Shown piece by piece: positions 37,701-45,503 of a stretch of 64,000 nt of DNA. The stretch's first letter is position 1; each line of letters starts with the position of its first letter. A program made the translations under genes and the position numbers. The DNA is from Flavobacterium marginilacus (GTDB lineage: Bacteria; Bacteroidota; Bacteroidia; Flavobacteriales; Flavobacteriaceae). The notes beneath the pieces were generated by a model. It was not told where the DNA came from, ran no database searches, and saw only the letters and a list, made by a program, of their open reading frames with translations. The stretch covers positions 1,674,001 to 1,738,000 of the forward strand of contig NZ_CP113975.1 of the NCBI RefSeq assembly GCF_026870155.1, read 5' to 3'.

Positions 37701-38496
37701 AAATGTTTTCTTGGAACTTACAGACAGGTATCTGCCTTACAGAATGCTTCCAGGGTCATTATACAGCGCAAATGCATTAGTTATTTCATTTGATAAAAAA
37801 GAAAATGAGGCTTCAAAACTAATAAATATTCCTTTTGATACAGCGATTCAAAACAGCTTGAAAACATCATCGATTGTTACCTTAGACGATAAGTCCAAAG
37901 TTTTTGTGAACACGCATACAATTGAAGGAGCTACAAAATCATACTATAATGAATTGTTTTCGGATGCTACTACAAAGGAAATCAGAGAAAAAGAGATAGA
38001 AAAAGGATATAATAAACAGCTGCAAAAACTGGTTACTCTGCAGTCGGTAAAGCTTTTATCTAATGAAATATTTGACAAAGCGCTTACTTATGAAACTAAA
38101 TTTTCAATAAATGAAAATCTGCAAAAAGTGGGAACACTTAAGATAACCGAAATTCCTTTTATCGATAAAGTATACACAAGAGATATTATTGCCACTGAAA
38201 GCAGAAAATTTGATATTAATTATTTCAACTACGAAAATAATAACAAATATGAATCGGAAGTTGTCTTGAACATACCCGAAGGAAAGAAATTCTCAGAAAT
38301 ACCAGAAAGCAAAAAGTTTTCATTTAAGAATCAAAATTATACCTTACAGTTTGAACTTTTGAAAAATAATTCACTCAAGGTAAAAAGAGAGGTGACTATT
38401 CTTTGGGATAATATAAAACCAACAGATTATTTGGAATACAAAAAATTCGTAGAAGAAGTTATCGCCGCCGAAGAACAGATTGTAGGGTTTAAATAA
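34744..38496 (+). CDS. Large exported transglutaminase-like protein (DUF3857)
   Basis: Exported protein of 1250 aa with a signal peptide ending IYSQ. The N-terminal half is alpha-helical with TPR-like units (about 370-650). A DUF3857 domain follows (VLLLDEYIVNVFPEGGRKSRVSYLYEV onward, given here only as a location near residues 675-705), then a transglutaminase-like core. The papain-type triad is visible: Cys934 (GDCKDVS), His976 (FNHCIV) and Asp994 (LTDRY). A C-terminal beta domain completes it. It begins 24 bp after pcm. Whether it acts as a protease, cross-linker or non-enzymatic scaffold is unknown. Confidence 0.87.
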   Translation: MKKITILFLLFVSNFIYSQADYTNVLNLLINNKRDEARALFDKQFGKSKTANIDLLFLDAFIDEQSGRISFDETMLKNLEKLPNSQYYIAPFINRDIILSDISTDACNDLTYNKIDYLASSPKFKDLPIVKYRKAIFERKRMKFEEAQKSFAALGVITQWQFCGVFENLNGSGLGIEYEAEIYAKNDKLFDANSNGKIGWYNPKYVENDAYQFFTNEGEYGNGIIYAQTFIDSPEKKSFLLRFGASQGLKIFLNDKEIYLNEEIKRTNLDAYTLKIDLEKGVNRLLFKLSVTSGGDYFSAQVKNLDYSDAGDLKFSKEYLPYTVSKSDAAEAEVLKLDYEAYFDNLVKKNPNNLLYKLFQYSAYESNGKYIDAYEAIEGLDEKYPNSSFIASYFLRYYDLAGDEEQKKQEIIKNIEKNDIDYYYVNFMKILDGKWLQNSSIAELEAYRDRSKKYKQRFCELMFDFLIASKKEDVEEMFRLLKDIDKDTHGNEKFKIASATLYLKLKNDKAKTIALLEELAKDKIINEVDNLLINYYNELNDKAAVERIVKRRIKEYSYINLFRNDYITILSNENKYDEALAVIDENLSNFPYSFTNMEKKAAIYNLMKNNKEAEKYIRQSLLYNSGNEKLRKQLYDISKIPNEIDEVATKDVYKLAKTRRNSGLKSDYGVVLLLDEYIVNVFPEGGRKSRVSYLYEVTSENGIEKMKEYSISLSNNTVLKSEIIKPDGTIVPAEQGNDLLVFSNLKVGDVIYIEYERIENGTGRFYKDFNLSCYFDSEYPSTEAIFALISPEDCKYYTDFNNGDIAAVSRKINGKNCSIWKRTNIPALSLKEDYAPISTDLTNTIEVGTIKSWSDISNWYSDLVKKNLKLDKITKETFNTIFPKGTANLKDDEKAKAIYTYIEKNITYSSLDFRQSGYVPQKPSKTITTKLGDCKDVSTLFVALSEYAGLKSNLVLVSTNDNGFNSMRLPSRDFNHCIVQTKIDNKNVFLELTDRYLPYRMLPGSLYSANALVISFDKKENEASKLINIPFDTAIQNSLKTSSIVTLDDKSKVFVNTHTIEGATKSYYNELFSDATTKEIREKEIEKGYNKQLQKLVTLQSVKLLSNEIFDKALTYETKFSINENLQKVGTLKITEIPFIDKVYTRDIIATESRKFDINYFNYENNNKYESEVVLNIPEGKKFSEIPESKKFSFKNQNYTLQFELLKNNSLKVKREVTILWDNIKPTDYLEYKKFVEEVIAAEEQIVGFK

Positions 38497-38550
38497 TCTA
38501 AACTTGATAATTATTTTGGAGCAGAAAAATTTGGCATTTTCAGGAAGTAT

Positions 38551-38632
38551 CGGTCCCGCTCCGCTGCAATCTTTTGTAGAGACGGGTTTCAAACCCGTCT
38601 CTACAAAAGGATTTTCACTGCAATCGGGGCTA
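38551..38632. repeat. Dispersed palindromic element with 19-bp perfect stem
   Basis: The core CTTTTGTAGAGACGGGTTT (38571-38589) and its exact reverse complement (38591-38609) are separated by one base. Conserved-looking flanks CCCGCTCCGCTGCAAT and CACTGCAATCGGGGCTA enclose it. I recognise this layout as a common intergenic repeat of Flavobacterium genomes. Confidence 0.78.
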
Positions 38633-38694
38633 AAAAGTAAATATTTTGCTTTTTTGTAAGTATTTAAAATGCAAGAGGTATTATACAGAACAGT

Positions 38695-38729
38695 AAAAAA
38701 AAGCAGCTCGATTTTGAGCTGCTTTTTTT
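38695..38729. terminator. Bidirectional terminator
   Basis: GCAGCTC (38703-38709) pairs with GAGCTGC (38716-38722), with flanking A8 on the left and T7 on the right, between convergent genes ending at 38496 and 38751. Confidence 0.88.
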
Positions 38730-38750
38730 GGATAATATAATATGGTTAGT

Positions 38751-39935
38751 TTATTTTCTAAATTGATTGCTGGTAATTACAGCATTTATCTTTGCTTTTA
38801 AATCTTCGCCGGTATCATAAACCATTCGTTCGCTTGTAGGAAACGGAACAATTTTCTTGTCAAAATAGGCATAATAATTATCGTCTGCAGCACGGCGGTC
38901 TCCTTTGTAAGTAGAATAAATATTTTCGAATACAAACTCGCTGGCAATAGGAAAAGATTCTAGCTGCTGATTAGTGTTTTTGTCAAAATAATCTACTTTG
39001 GCAGTGATTTGGCAGGATTTAAATTGCCTTACTTCATAAATTCTCACCGTTGCATTTATGGTATTGTCTATCATTACAGGTTTTCCCAGCCTGTCTAGAA
39101 CTACTTTTCCGTTAGAGTCAATTTGTTTTTTCTGTCCATCAACTATTTGTCGTTCTTTTACGAACTCCCGTTCTTTAATCTGCTCCGGAGAAATTGAAAT
39201 AGATCTAAAACTGATAAGCATTCCATAATCGTAATGAATATCTTTTTGTTTGGCATTATGATAAATAGTCCATTTGTCATTCATTTTATAGCTTTTGAAG
39301 TCCAATAAATCATTTTGCAATTGTACTGGAATAAGCATATTGGTTTCATTTTGAGTAGTCACAATAACAAAATCTGTTCCTCTAAACTGAGCTTCATCGA
39401 TGATTTTACCTGCATCTTTGTAATTCGGATTTATTTTATCCAGATAAACTAAATCGTCATAAGCCCTGCGGTAATTCATTTTGTTTTTGGTAAGCATTAA
39501 GGCTTTAGCATTGGTGTACAGATAATTTGACAAAGCATTTTTGCTGCTTATTATTTGATCGTTATAATTGTCAAACGGAAAAATAGCATTTCGGTTTTCT
39601 TTGATTAATTTCAGCGGAAGCAAAGGCTTTATTTTTTCCTGGCGGTCATTTAGCGTCAGATAAGTATTGTAAATTTTCTCCAGATTGCTTGGGTTGTTTT
39701 CCTTGCTCAGAAAGCTGACAGTGTTTAAGTCTCTTTCTTTAGCTTTGGCGAAAGCTTCTTCAAGCAGATAGACATAATCCTGTTTTCCTTTTTTGTCTTT
39801 GTTGGAACGCAGATTGGAAAGTGCAATATCGATGGCTGCGTCATAATTTCCTGAAGCTAAATTGTTCTGGGTCTGTTTTACGCCACAAGAAGCAAGTAAC
39901 GTAAAAAAAGCAATTAGAATAGTAGTTTTTTTCAT
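38751..39935 (-). CDS. Lipoprotein of unknown function
   Basis: Exported lipoprotein of 394 aa, lipobox TLLASCG with acylated Cys near residue 17. The next ~170 residues are helical and TPR-like (NLASGNYDAAIDIALSNLR, DYVYLLEEAFAKAKERD, YDDLVYLDKINPNYKDA). The C-terminal half is beta-rich (TDFVIVTTQ to YDTGEDLKAKINAV). I do not recognise a characterised family. It is a single gene, separated from fumarylacetoacetase by its own spacer and that gene's terminator. Confidence 0.75.
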   Translation of the reverse strand: MKKTTILIAFFTLLASCGVKQTQNNLASGNYDAAIDIALSNLRSNKDKKGKQDYVYLLEEAFAKAKERDLNTVSFLSKENNPSNLEKIYNTYLTLNDRQEKIKPLLPLKLIKENRNAIFPFDNYNDQIISSKNALSNYLYTNAKALMLTKNKMNYRRAYDDLVYLDKINPNYKDAGKIIDEAQFRGTDFVIVTTQNETNMLIPVQLQNDLLDFKSYKMNDKWTIYHNAKQKDIHYDYGMLISFRSISISPEQIKEREFVKERQIVDGQKKQIDSNGKVVLDRLGKPVMIDNTINATVRIYEVRQFKSCQITAKVDYFDKNTNQQLESFPIASEFVFENIYSTYKGDRRAADDNYYAYFDKKIVPFPTSERMVYDTGEDLKAKINAVITSNQFRK

Positions 39936-40044
39936 TTTATGGGGTAGTAGTTTAGGTCAATAGCAGGTTAAAAATATGTTTGCGAATTTACAATAATTTT
40001 GAAACGATGAATCAATTTAAAAAACTGTTTTATACAAAAATAAT

Positions 40045-40087
40045 GCCAAAAAAAATCCGACAGATTATAAAAAAATGTCGGATTTTA
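40045..40087 (-). terminator. Terminator of fumarylacetoacetase gene
   Basis: AAAATCCGACA (40052-40062) pairs with TGTCGGATTTT (40076-40086). On the minus strand the second arm is followed by a run of T, fitting termination of the gene at 40106. Confidence 0.85.
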
Positions 40088-40105
40088 TATAGTTGAAATA
40101 AAATT

Positions 40106-41389
40106 TTATTGTCTCACAAAAGGAGGGAGCAGCTTGCTGGAACATTCACCAAAACCAATACGTACCTGTCCGTTTTGACTGTGTCCTTTTATGATTACAG
40201 TGTCGTTATCATTAATAAATTTACGTTCGCTTCCGTCATTTAAAGTGATTGGGTTTTTTCCGCCCCATGATAATTCCAGCATGGAACCGTAGCTGTCCGG
40301 TGTTGGTCCCGAAATCGTTCCTGAGCCCATCATGTCGCCTGAGTTAACACGGCAGCCATTGGAGGTGTGATGTGCTAATTGCTGACTCATACTCCAATAC
40401 ATATATTTAAAGTTGGTTCTGGAAACAATAGTCGGCTCTCCGTTTTCGGGTGCAATGGCAACTTCAAGATTAATATCAAAGGTGTGTTTTCCTTTTTGCT
40501 GCAAATAAGGAAAAGGCGTCGGTTCCTGCTTTGGACCTTTAGTTTTAAAAGGTTCTAAAGCATCCATAGTGATAATCCATGGAGAAATAGATGTGGCAAA
40601 GTTTTTTGCTAAGAATGGTCCCAGCGGTACATATTCCCATTTTTGGATATCACGCGCACTCCAGTCATTCATTAAAACCATCCCGAAAATATAATCTTCG
40701 GTTTCGGCAATGGGAATAGTTTCGCCCATAATATTGCAGTCGGTAGTGATGAAAGCCGTTTCCAATTCGAAATCTACTGATCGTGACGGACCAAAAACAG
40801 GTGAAGTTTCACCGTTTGGCAGAATCTGCCCCATCGGTCTGTGAACAGGAATTCCAGACGGAATAATAGAAGAACTTCTTCCGTGGTAGCCTACAGGAAC
40901 GTGAAGCCAGTTTGGCAGTAAAGCATTTTCGGGATCACGAAACATCTTGCCTACATTGGTTGCATGTTCTCTGCTGGAATAAAAATCAGTATAATCGCCT
41001 ATCAGTACAGGAAGCTGCATTTCTACATCTTCCATCTTGAAAATAACAATGTCTCTATGCTTGGTATTGTCTCTTAATTCAGGGTTTGTGGCATCAAAAA
41101 TTTCTGCAATTCTGTTTCGGACTAAACGCCATGTTTTCTGCCCGTCGGAAATGAAATCATTCAAAGTATCCTGCATAAACATATCATCTGTCAATTCAAT
41201 TCCTTCGAAGTAATTCAGTTGTTGCAATGCACCCAAGTCGATTGCAAAATCACCAATTCTAGAGCCTACTGTCACAATGTTTTCCTTGGTAAGGAAAACT
41301 CCAAACGGAATATTTTGGATAGGGAAGTCGCTGTCGGGCAGTACCTCTAACCATGATTTTCTACTAGTGTCGTTGGCTGTTATTGGCAT
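40106..41389 (-). CDS. fahA: Fumarylacetoacetase
   Basis: Last step of tyrosine/phenylalanine (homogentisate) breakdown: fumarylacetoacetate to fumarate and acetoacetate. I start it at the ATG at 41389 (MPITANDTSRKSW), giving 427 aa; the longer frame adds twelve residues of doubtful coding value. Conserved segments are FYSSREHATNVG, GYHGRSSSI, the metal-binding ETAFI and GMVLMNDWSARDIQKWEYVPLGPF, and SNGCRVNSGDMMGSGTISGP. It is divergent from glyA. No other homogentisate-pathway gene is in the window. Confidence 0.95.
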   Translation of the reverse strand: MPITANDTSRKSWLEVLPDSDFPIQNIPFGVFLTKENIVTVGSRIGDFAIDLGALQQLNYFEGIELTDDMFMQDTLNDFISDGQKTWRLVRNRIAEIFDATNPELRDNTKHRDIVIFKMEDVEMQLPVLIGDYTDFYSSREHATNVGKMFRDPENALLPNWLHVPVGYHGRSSSIIPSGIPVHRPMGQILPNGETSPVFGPSRSVDFELETAFITTDCNIMGETIPIAETEDYIFGMVLMNDWSARDIQKWEYVPLGPFLAKNFATSISPWIITMDALEPFKTKGPKQEPTPFPYLQQKGKHTFDINLEVAIAPENGEPTIVSRTNFKYMYWSMSQQLAHHTSNGCRVNSGDMMGSGTISGPTPDSYGSMLELSWGGKNPITLNDGSERKFINDNDTVIIKGHSQNGQVRIGFGECSSKLLPPFVRQ

Positions 41390-41441
41390 GATAATGGTGT
41401 TGTTTTGTTGAAAATTACTTGTCAAATATATTATAATCTAA

Positions 41442-41471
41442 TTGTTTACCAAACGTTTTTTTGTATTTTTG
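41442..41471 (+). promoter_or_regulatory. Promoter of glyA
   Basis: TTG at 41442-41444, a 19-bp spacer and TATTTTTG at 41464-41471, a full match. It lies inside the apparent 5' extension of the glyA frame, which shows that the real start is downstream. Confidence 0.75.
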
Positions 41472-41496
41472 CGTCAAATTAACGAAAATCAAAGAA

Positions 41497-42771
41497 ATGC
41501 AACGCGACAAACAAATTTTTGACCTTATTTTAGAAGAACAAGACAGACAGATTCATGGACTGGAGCTTATTGCTTCAGAGAATTTTGTAAGTGATGAAGT
41601 AATAGAAGCAGCTGGTTCTATTTTAACAAACAAATATGCTGAAGGCTATCCTGGCAAAAGATATTACGGAGGATGCGAGGTTGTGGATGTTATTGAGCAG
41701 ATTGCTATCGACAGAGCTAAAGAATTGTTTGGTGCTGCGTATGCAAACGTACAGCCACACTCTGGATCTCAGGCTAATGCTTCTGTTTACCATGCTTGTT
41801 TGCAGCCAGGTGATAAAATATTAGGATTCGATTTGTCTCACGGTGGTCACTTGACTCACGGTTCTCCTGTAAACTTTTCAGGACGTGTTTACAATCCTGT
41901 TTTCTACGGTGTAGATAAAGAAACAGGAAGATTAGATTATGATAAAATTCAGGAAATAGCGACTAAAGAACAGCCAAAAATAATCGTTGCGGGTGCTTCG
42001 GCATATTCACGTGATATGGATTTTGAGCGTTTTAGAGTAATCGCAGACAGCGTTGGAGCAATTTTGATGGCTGATATTTCTCATCCAGCAGGACTTATCG
42101 CAAAAGGTTTAATGAATGACCCAATTCCTCACTGTCATATTGTTACAACTACTACTCACAAAACATTACGCGGGCCAAGAGGAGGTCTGATTTTGATGGG
42201 TAAAGATTTTGAAAATCCATGGGGATTGAAGACTCCAAAAGGTGAAATCAGAATGATGTCTTCTTTATTAGATTTAGCTGTTTTCCCTGGAAATCAAGGT
42301 GGACCTTTAATGCATATCATTGCTGCTAAAGCTGTAGCTTTTGGAGAGGCTTTACAAGATGAGTTCTTTACATATGCTATGCAATTGCAAAAAAATGCAA
42401 ACGCAATGGCTGATGCTTTCGTAAAAAGAGGATACAATATCATTTCTGGAGGAACTGACAATCACATGATGCTGATTGACCTTAGAAATAAAGGAATTTC
42501 TGGAAAAGATGCTGAAAATGCATTGGTAAAAGCAGAAATCACTGTAAACAAAAACATGGTTCCATTTGATGATAAATCACCATTTGTAACTTCAGGTATC
42601 CGTGTTGGAACCGCAGCAGTTACTACCCGCGGTCTTGTTGAAGAAGATATGGAAACTATCGTTGATTTGATTGACAGAGTTTTATCTGACCATACTAACG
42701 AAGATGTTATCGAAGCTGTTGCTAATGAAGTTGACGAAATGATGAGCGAAAGAGCAATCTTCGTATTCTAA
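41497..42771 (+). CDS. glyA: Serine hydroxymethyltransferase
   Basis: PLP enzyme that interconverts serine and glycine with transfer of a one-carbon unit to tetrahydrofolate. I start at the ATG at 41497 ([11 protein letters not shown]), giving 424 aa. The frame can be extended to a TTG at 41461, but that extension contains the promoter -7 element. Conserved parts include [37 protein letters not shown], and the PLP Lys222 in [15 protein letters not shown] ~200-bp heptad-rich spacer follows. Confidence 0.97.
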   Translation: MQRDKQIFDLILEEQDRQIHGLELIASENFVSDEVIEAAGSILTNKYAEGYPGKRYYGGCEVVDVIEQIAIDRAKELFGAAYANVQPHSGSQANASVYHACLQPGDKILGFDLSHGGHLTHGSPVNFSGRVYNPVFYGVDKETGRLDYDKIQEIATKEQPKIIVAGASAYSRDMDFERFRVIADSVGAILMADISHPAGLIAKGLMNDPIPHCHIVTTTTHKTLRGPRGGLILMGKDFENPWGLKTPKGEIRMMSSLLDLAVFPGNQGGPLMHIIAAKAVAFGEALQDEFFTYAMQLQKNANAMADAFVKRGYNIISGGTDNHMMLIDLRNKGISGKDAENALVKAEITVNKNMVPFDDKSPFVTSGIRVGTAAVTTRGLVEEDMETIVDLIDRVLSDHTNEDVIEAVANEVDEMMSERAIFVF

Positions 42772-42979
42772 ATTTAGTTTAAGAGTTTAAGCTTGTTTAA
42801 GAGTTTAATTGTTTAAAGGTTTAACTCAACTTCAGCTTAAGAAAGGTTTAAAGTTTAATGATTGTGTATGCTAAAGTCTTCACAGGAATTTAAACTTTAA
42901 ACTTTTTCTTTTTAAATAAAACCTTAAACCTTTAAACCATTTTAAACAACTTTAAACAAAACCTTAAACCAATAAAGAG
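42772..42979. repeat. Large imperfect palindrome of GTTTAA units
   Basis: The first half (about 42775-42860) holds about eight GTTTAA hexamers spaced mostly 7-10 bp on the plus strand. The second half (about 42890-42972) holds about seven TTAAAC, the reverse complement. The centre (about 42862-42888) is unrelated unique sequence. There is no gene in this spacer. Confidence 0.75.
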
Positions 42980-43573
42980 ATGGGCGTACTACGATTACAG
43001 CTGCCAACTGATCCAAGATGGGTCAATATAGTAGAGAAAAATATAGAAGAAATCCTTACTGATCATGCTTGGTGCGAGCAGAAAGCAGCTACCAATGCTA
43101 TTACGATTATCACCAATAATTCGGAACATCAGGATTTGGTAAAGGATTTATTGGCTTTGGCCAAAGAAGAAATCGATCATTTTGAGCAGGTACACAATAT
43201 CATTATCAAGCGCGGACTGAAATTAGGCCGTGAGCGTAAAGACGATTATGTGAATGAATTGTATCTGTACATGAAAAAAAGCGGTGACGGAAGCCGGGTT
43301 TCGGGTCTTGTTGAACGATTATTATTTTCGGCTATGATTGAGGCCAGAAGTTGTGAGCGTTTCAAAGTTTTATCGGAAAATATTAAAGATGAAGAACTCG
43401 CTGTTTTTTACAGAGAACTGATGGAAAGCGAAGCGGGGCATTATACGACATTTATAACCTATGCTAGAAAATACGGCGTTGGAATCGATGTCGAAAAACG
43501 CTGGAGAGAATGGCTTGCTTATGAAGAGTCGATTATTGCCAATTATGGAAAAGGCGAGACCATTCACGGATAA
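42980..43573 (+). CDS. miaE: tRNA-(ms2io6A)-hydroxylase (MiaE-like)
   Basis: Diiron monooxygenase that hydroxylates the isopentenyl side chain of ms2i6A37 in tRNA. It is 197 aa, ferritin-like. Iron ligands are visible in EEIDHFEQVH (Glu and His, about residues 70-79) and ESEAGHYTTF (about 149-158), with additional Glu residues around 39 and 116. It would act downstream of MiaA (gene at 27720) and MiaB (not seen). It is flanked on both sides by GTTTAA-type palindromic spacers. Confidence 0.87.
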   Translation: MGVLRLQLPTDPRWVNIVEKNIEEILTDHAWCEQKAATNAITIITNNSEHQDLVKDLLALAKEEIDHFEQVHNIIIKRGLKLGRERKDDYVNELYLYMKKSGDGSRVSGLVERLLFSAMIEARSCERFKVLSENIKDEELAVFYRELMESEAGHYTTFITYARKYGVGIDVEKRWREWLAYEESIIANYGKGETIHG

Positions 43574-43690
43574 GTTTTTTTGTTTAAAGGTTTAAAAGTT
43601 TAAGGTTTAACTTTTGCCAAAAGCAATTCAAAAGTTTCAATTTAAACAATATTAAACTTTAAATAAATTTAAACCTCTACATTTTGTTGA
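43574..43690. repeat. Second GTTTAA-type imperfect palindrome
   Basis: Four GTTTAA units in tight register (about 43583-43612) face three TTAAAC units (about 43643-43675) across a short centre. The design matches the spacer on the other side of the miaE-like gene. Confidence 0.7.
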
Positions 43691-43743
43691 TAAAAGGATT
43701 ATTAGTTTTTGCCTGTTTTTTACGGGTCAGCTTTCAAAATGGC

Positions 43744-43751
43744 TATATTTG
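43744..43751 (+). promoter_or_regulatory. Probable -7 element of guaC
   Basis: TATATTTG matches TAnnTTTG exactly 22 bp before the ATG at 43774. No TTG stands at the usual distance upstream, so only the -7 part is supported. Confidence 0.45.
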
Positions 43752-43773
43752 AGAGTAACCAAAAGCTATAGCC

Positions 43774-44814
43774 ATGAGAATAGAAACTGACTTAAAATTA
43801 GGATTTAAAGACGTTATGATCAGACCTAAAAGATCTACTTTAAAAAGCAGATCTGAAGTTTCACTGGAACGGAATTTTAATTTTCTGCACAGTACAGGTT
43901 CGTGGACAGGAATTCCAATTATGGCTGCCAATATGGATACTGTCGGGACTTTTGAAATGGCAGCAGTTTTGGCCAAAGAAAAGCTCTTTACGGCCATTCA
44001 TAAACATTATTCTCCGCAGGAATGGAATGATTTCCTGCAGAAAGTTTCGCCGGATTTCTATAATTATATTGCAATAAGTACAGGAACCGGAAAAGAGGAT
44101 TCTGTAAAAATTAATACAATTATAAAAGCAAATCCGCTGCTTCGATTTATCTGCATTGATGTAGCCAATGGATATTCCGAACACTTTGTTCAGTTTTTAA
44201 AGCAAACCCGAAAACAATATCCCGATAAAGTTATTATTGCCGGCAATGTAGTCACTGGCGAAATGGTTGAAGAACTATTATTGGCTGGAGCTGATATTGT
44301 AAAAGTCGGAATTGGACCTGGCTCAGTCTGTACAACCCGTGTAAAAACAGGCGTTGGATATCCGCAGCTTTCGGCAATTATTGAATGTGCCGATGCAGCA
44401 CATGGTTTGGGAGGACATATCATAAGCGATGGAGGCTGTACAATTCCGGGAGATGTTGCCAAAGCCTTTGGTGCGGGGTCCGATTTTGTGATGTTAGGCG
44501 GTATGCTGGCGGGACATGAAGAAAGCGGAGGCGAACTAATTGAAATTGATGGTCAAAAATTCAAGCAGTTTTACGGAATGAGTTCAGCAACCGCAATGGA
44601 TAAACACGTTGGCGGTGTTGCTGAATACAGAGCTAGCGAAGGAAAAACTGTTCAGATACCTTTCAAAGGCAAGGTTATCAATACATTGCTGGATATTTTG
44701 GGAGGCCTGCGCAGTACCTGTACCTATGTAGGCGCTTCAAGACTAAAGGAACTCACTAAACGAACTACATTTATACGAGTAAGCGAACAGGAAAATCAGG
44801 TTTTCACCGATTAA
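43774..44814 (+). CDS. guaC: GMP reductase
   Basis: Deaminates GMP to IMP with NADPH in purine salvage. It is 346 aa, the usual length for the GuaC branch that lacks CBS domains (an IMP dehydrogenase would be longer). The catalytic Cys186 sits in [11 protein letters not shown] at the same position as in the E. coli enzyme. [36 protein letters not shown] and GMSSATAM are also typical. Confidence 0.95.
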   Translation: MRIETDLKLGFKDVMIRPKRSTLKSRSEVSLERNFNFLHSTGSWTGIPIMAANMDTVGTFEMAAVLAKEKLFTAIHKHYSPQEWNDFLQKVSPDFYNYIAISTGTGKEDSVKINTIIKANPLLRFICIDVANGYSEHFVQFLKQTRKQYPDKVIIAGNVVTGEMVEELLLAGADIVKVGIGPGSVCTTRVKTGVGYPQLSAIIECADAAHGLGGHIISDGGCTIPGDVAKAFGAGSDFVMLGGMLAGHEESGGELIEIDGQKFKQFYGMSSATAMDKHVGGVAEYRASEGKTVQIPFKGKVINTLLDILGGLRSTCTYVGASRLKELTKRTTFIRVSEQENQVFTD

Positions 44815-44884
44815 TTATTTTAAGGATTTTTTCTTGTTGGATACTTTTGACTTTACGACATTTAAACTTTCGACTTATTAAAAT

Positions 44885-45382
44885 ATGATTACAATTTCAG
44901 AAGCTGTAAACAGCGATATAAAAACAATTCAGGATATTGTTTATAAAACCTGGCCTATAACGTATGGCGAAATTTTATCTGCAGAGCAATTACAGTACAT
45001 GCTGGATTTGTTTTATTCTGACGAAGCATTAACAGCTCAGTTTGATGAAAAACAACAGCTGTTTCATTTAATTACCGAAGAAGAAACTGTTTTAGGATTT
45101 ATCGGAATTGAACATCATTATCAGAAAGAGAATAAGACAAAAATTCATAAGATTTATATTCTGCCCGAAACCCAAGGCAGAGGAATAGGAAGAATTGCTG
45201 TTGAAGCTGTCGAAAAACTGGCTTTAGAAAATAATTCCGATTCCCTTTTACTAAACGTAAACCGATTCAATAAAGCTTTAAATTTCTACCAGAAAATTGG
45301 TTTTGAAGTTTTTGAAGAAGTCAATATCGAAATCGGGAATGGTTATCTCATGGAAGATTTTGTTATGATTAAAAAGCTGTAA
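44885..45382 (+). CDS. GNAT family N-acetyltransferase
   Basis: Acetyl-CoA-dependent acyltransferase of 165 aa, substrate unknown. The acetyl-CoA-binding motif A reads IYILPETQGRGIGRIAVEAV (about residues 93-112). The C-terminal NRFNKALNFYQKIGFEVFEEV is the usual GNAT ending. The preceding 70-bp spacer contains a GACTTTA-type 7-bp-period stretch (about 44849-44874). It is monocistronic. Confidence 0.9.
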   Translation: MITISEAVNSDIKTIQDIVYKTWPITYGEILSAEQLQYMLDLFYSDEALTAQFDEKQQLFHLITEEETVLGFIGIEHHYQKENKTKIHKIYILPETQGRGIGRIAVEAVEKLALENNSDSLLLNVNRFNKALNFYQKIGFEVFEEVNIEIGNGYLMEDFVMIKKL

Positions 45383-45503
45383 TCAGCAGTTTTTTGCCTG
45401 ATTCAAGACGAATCTGACCCAATTCAAAAACCCCGGATTTCTTAGCAATAGTGCATTTACATTTGCTTCATAAAAATGTATTATTCACTAAAAAATCAAA
45501 ACC

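Noticed and set aside
41461-41496. Upstream extension of glyA from a TTG
   Set aside because: The extension contains the promoter -7 element TATTTTTG and does not resemble the start of serine hydroxymethyltransferases.
42772-43690. CRISPR array
   Set aside because: The repeated units are only 6-7 bp, degenerate and partly inverted, without equal-length spacers or any cas gene.
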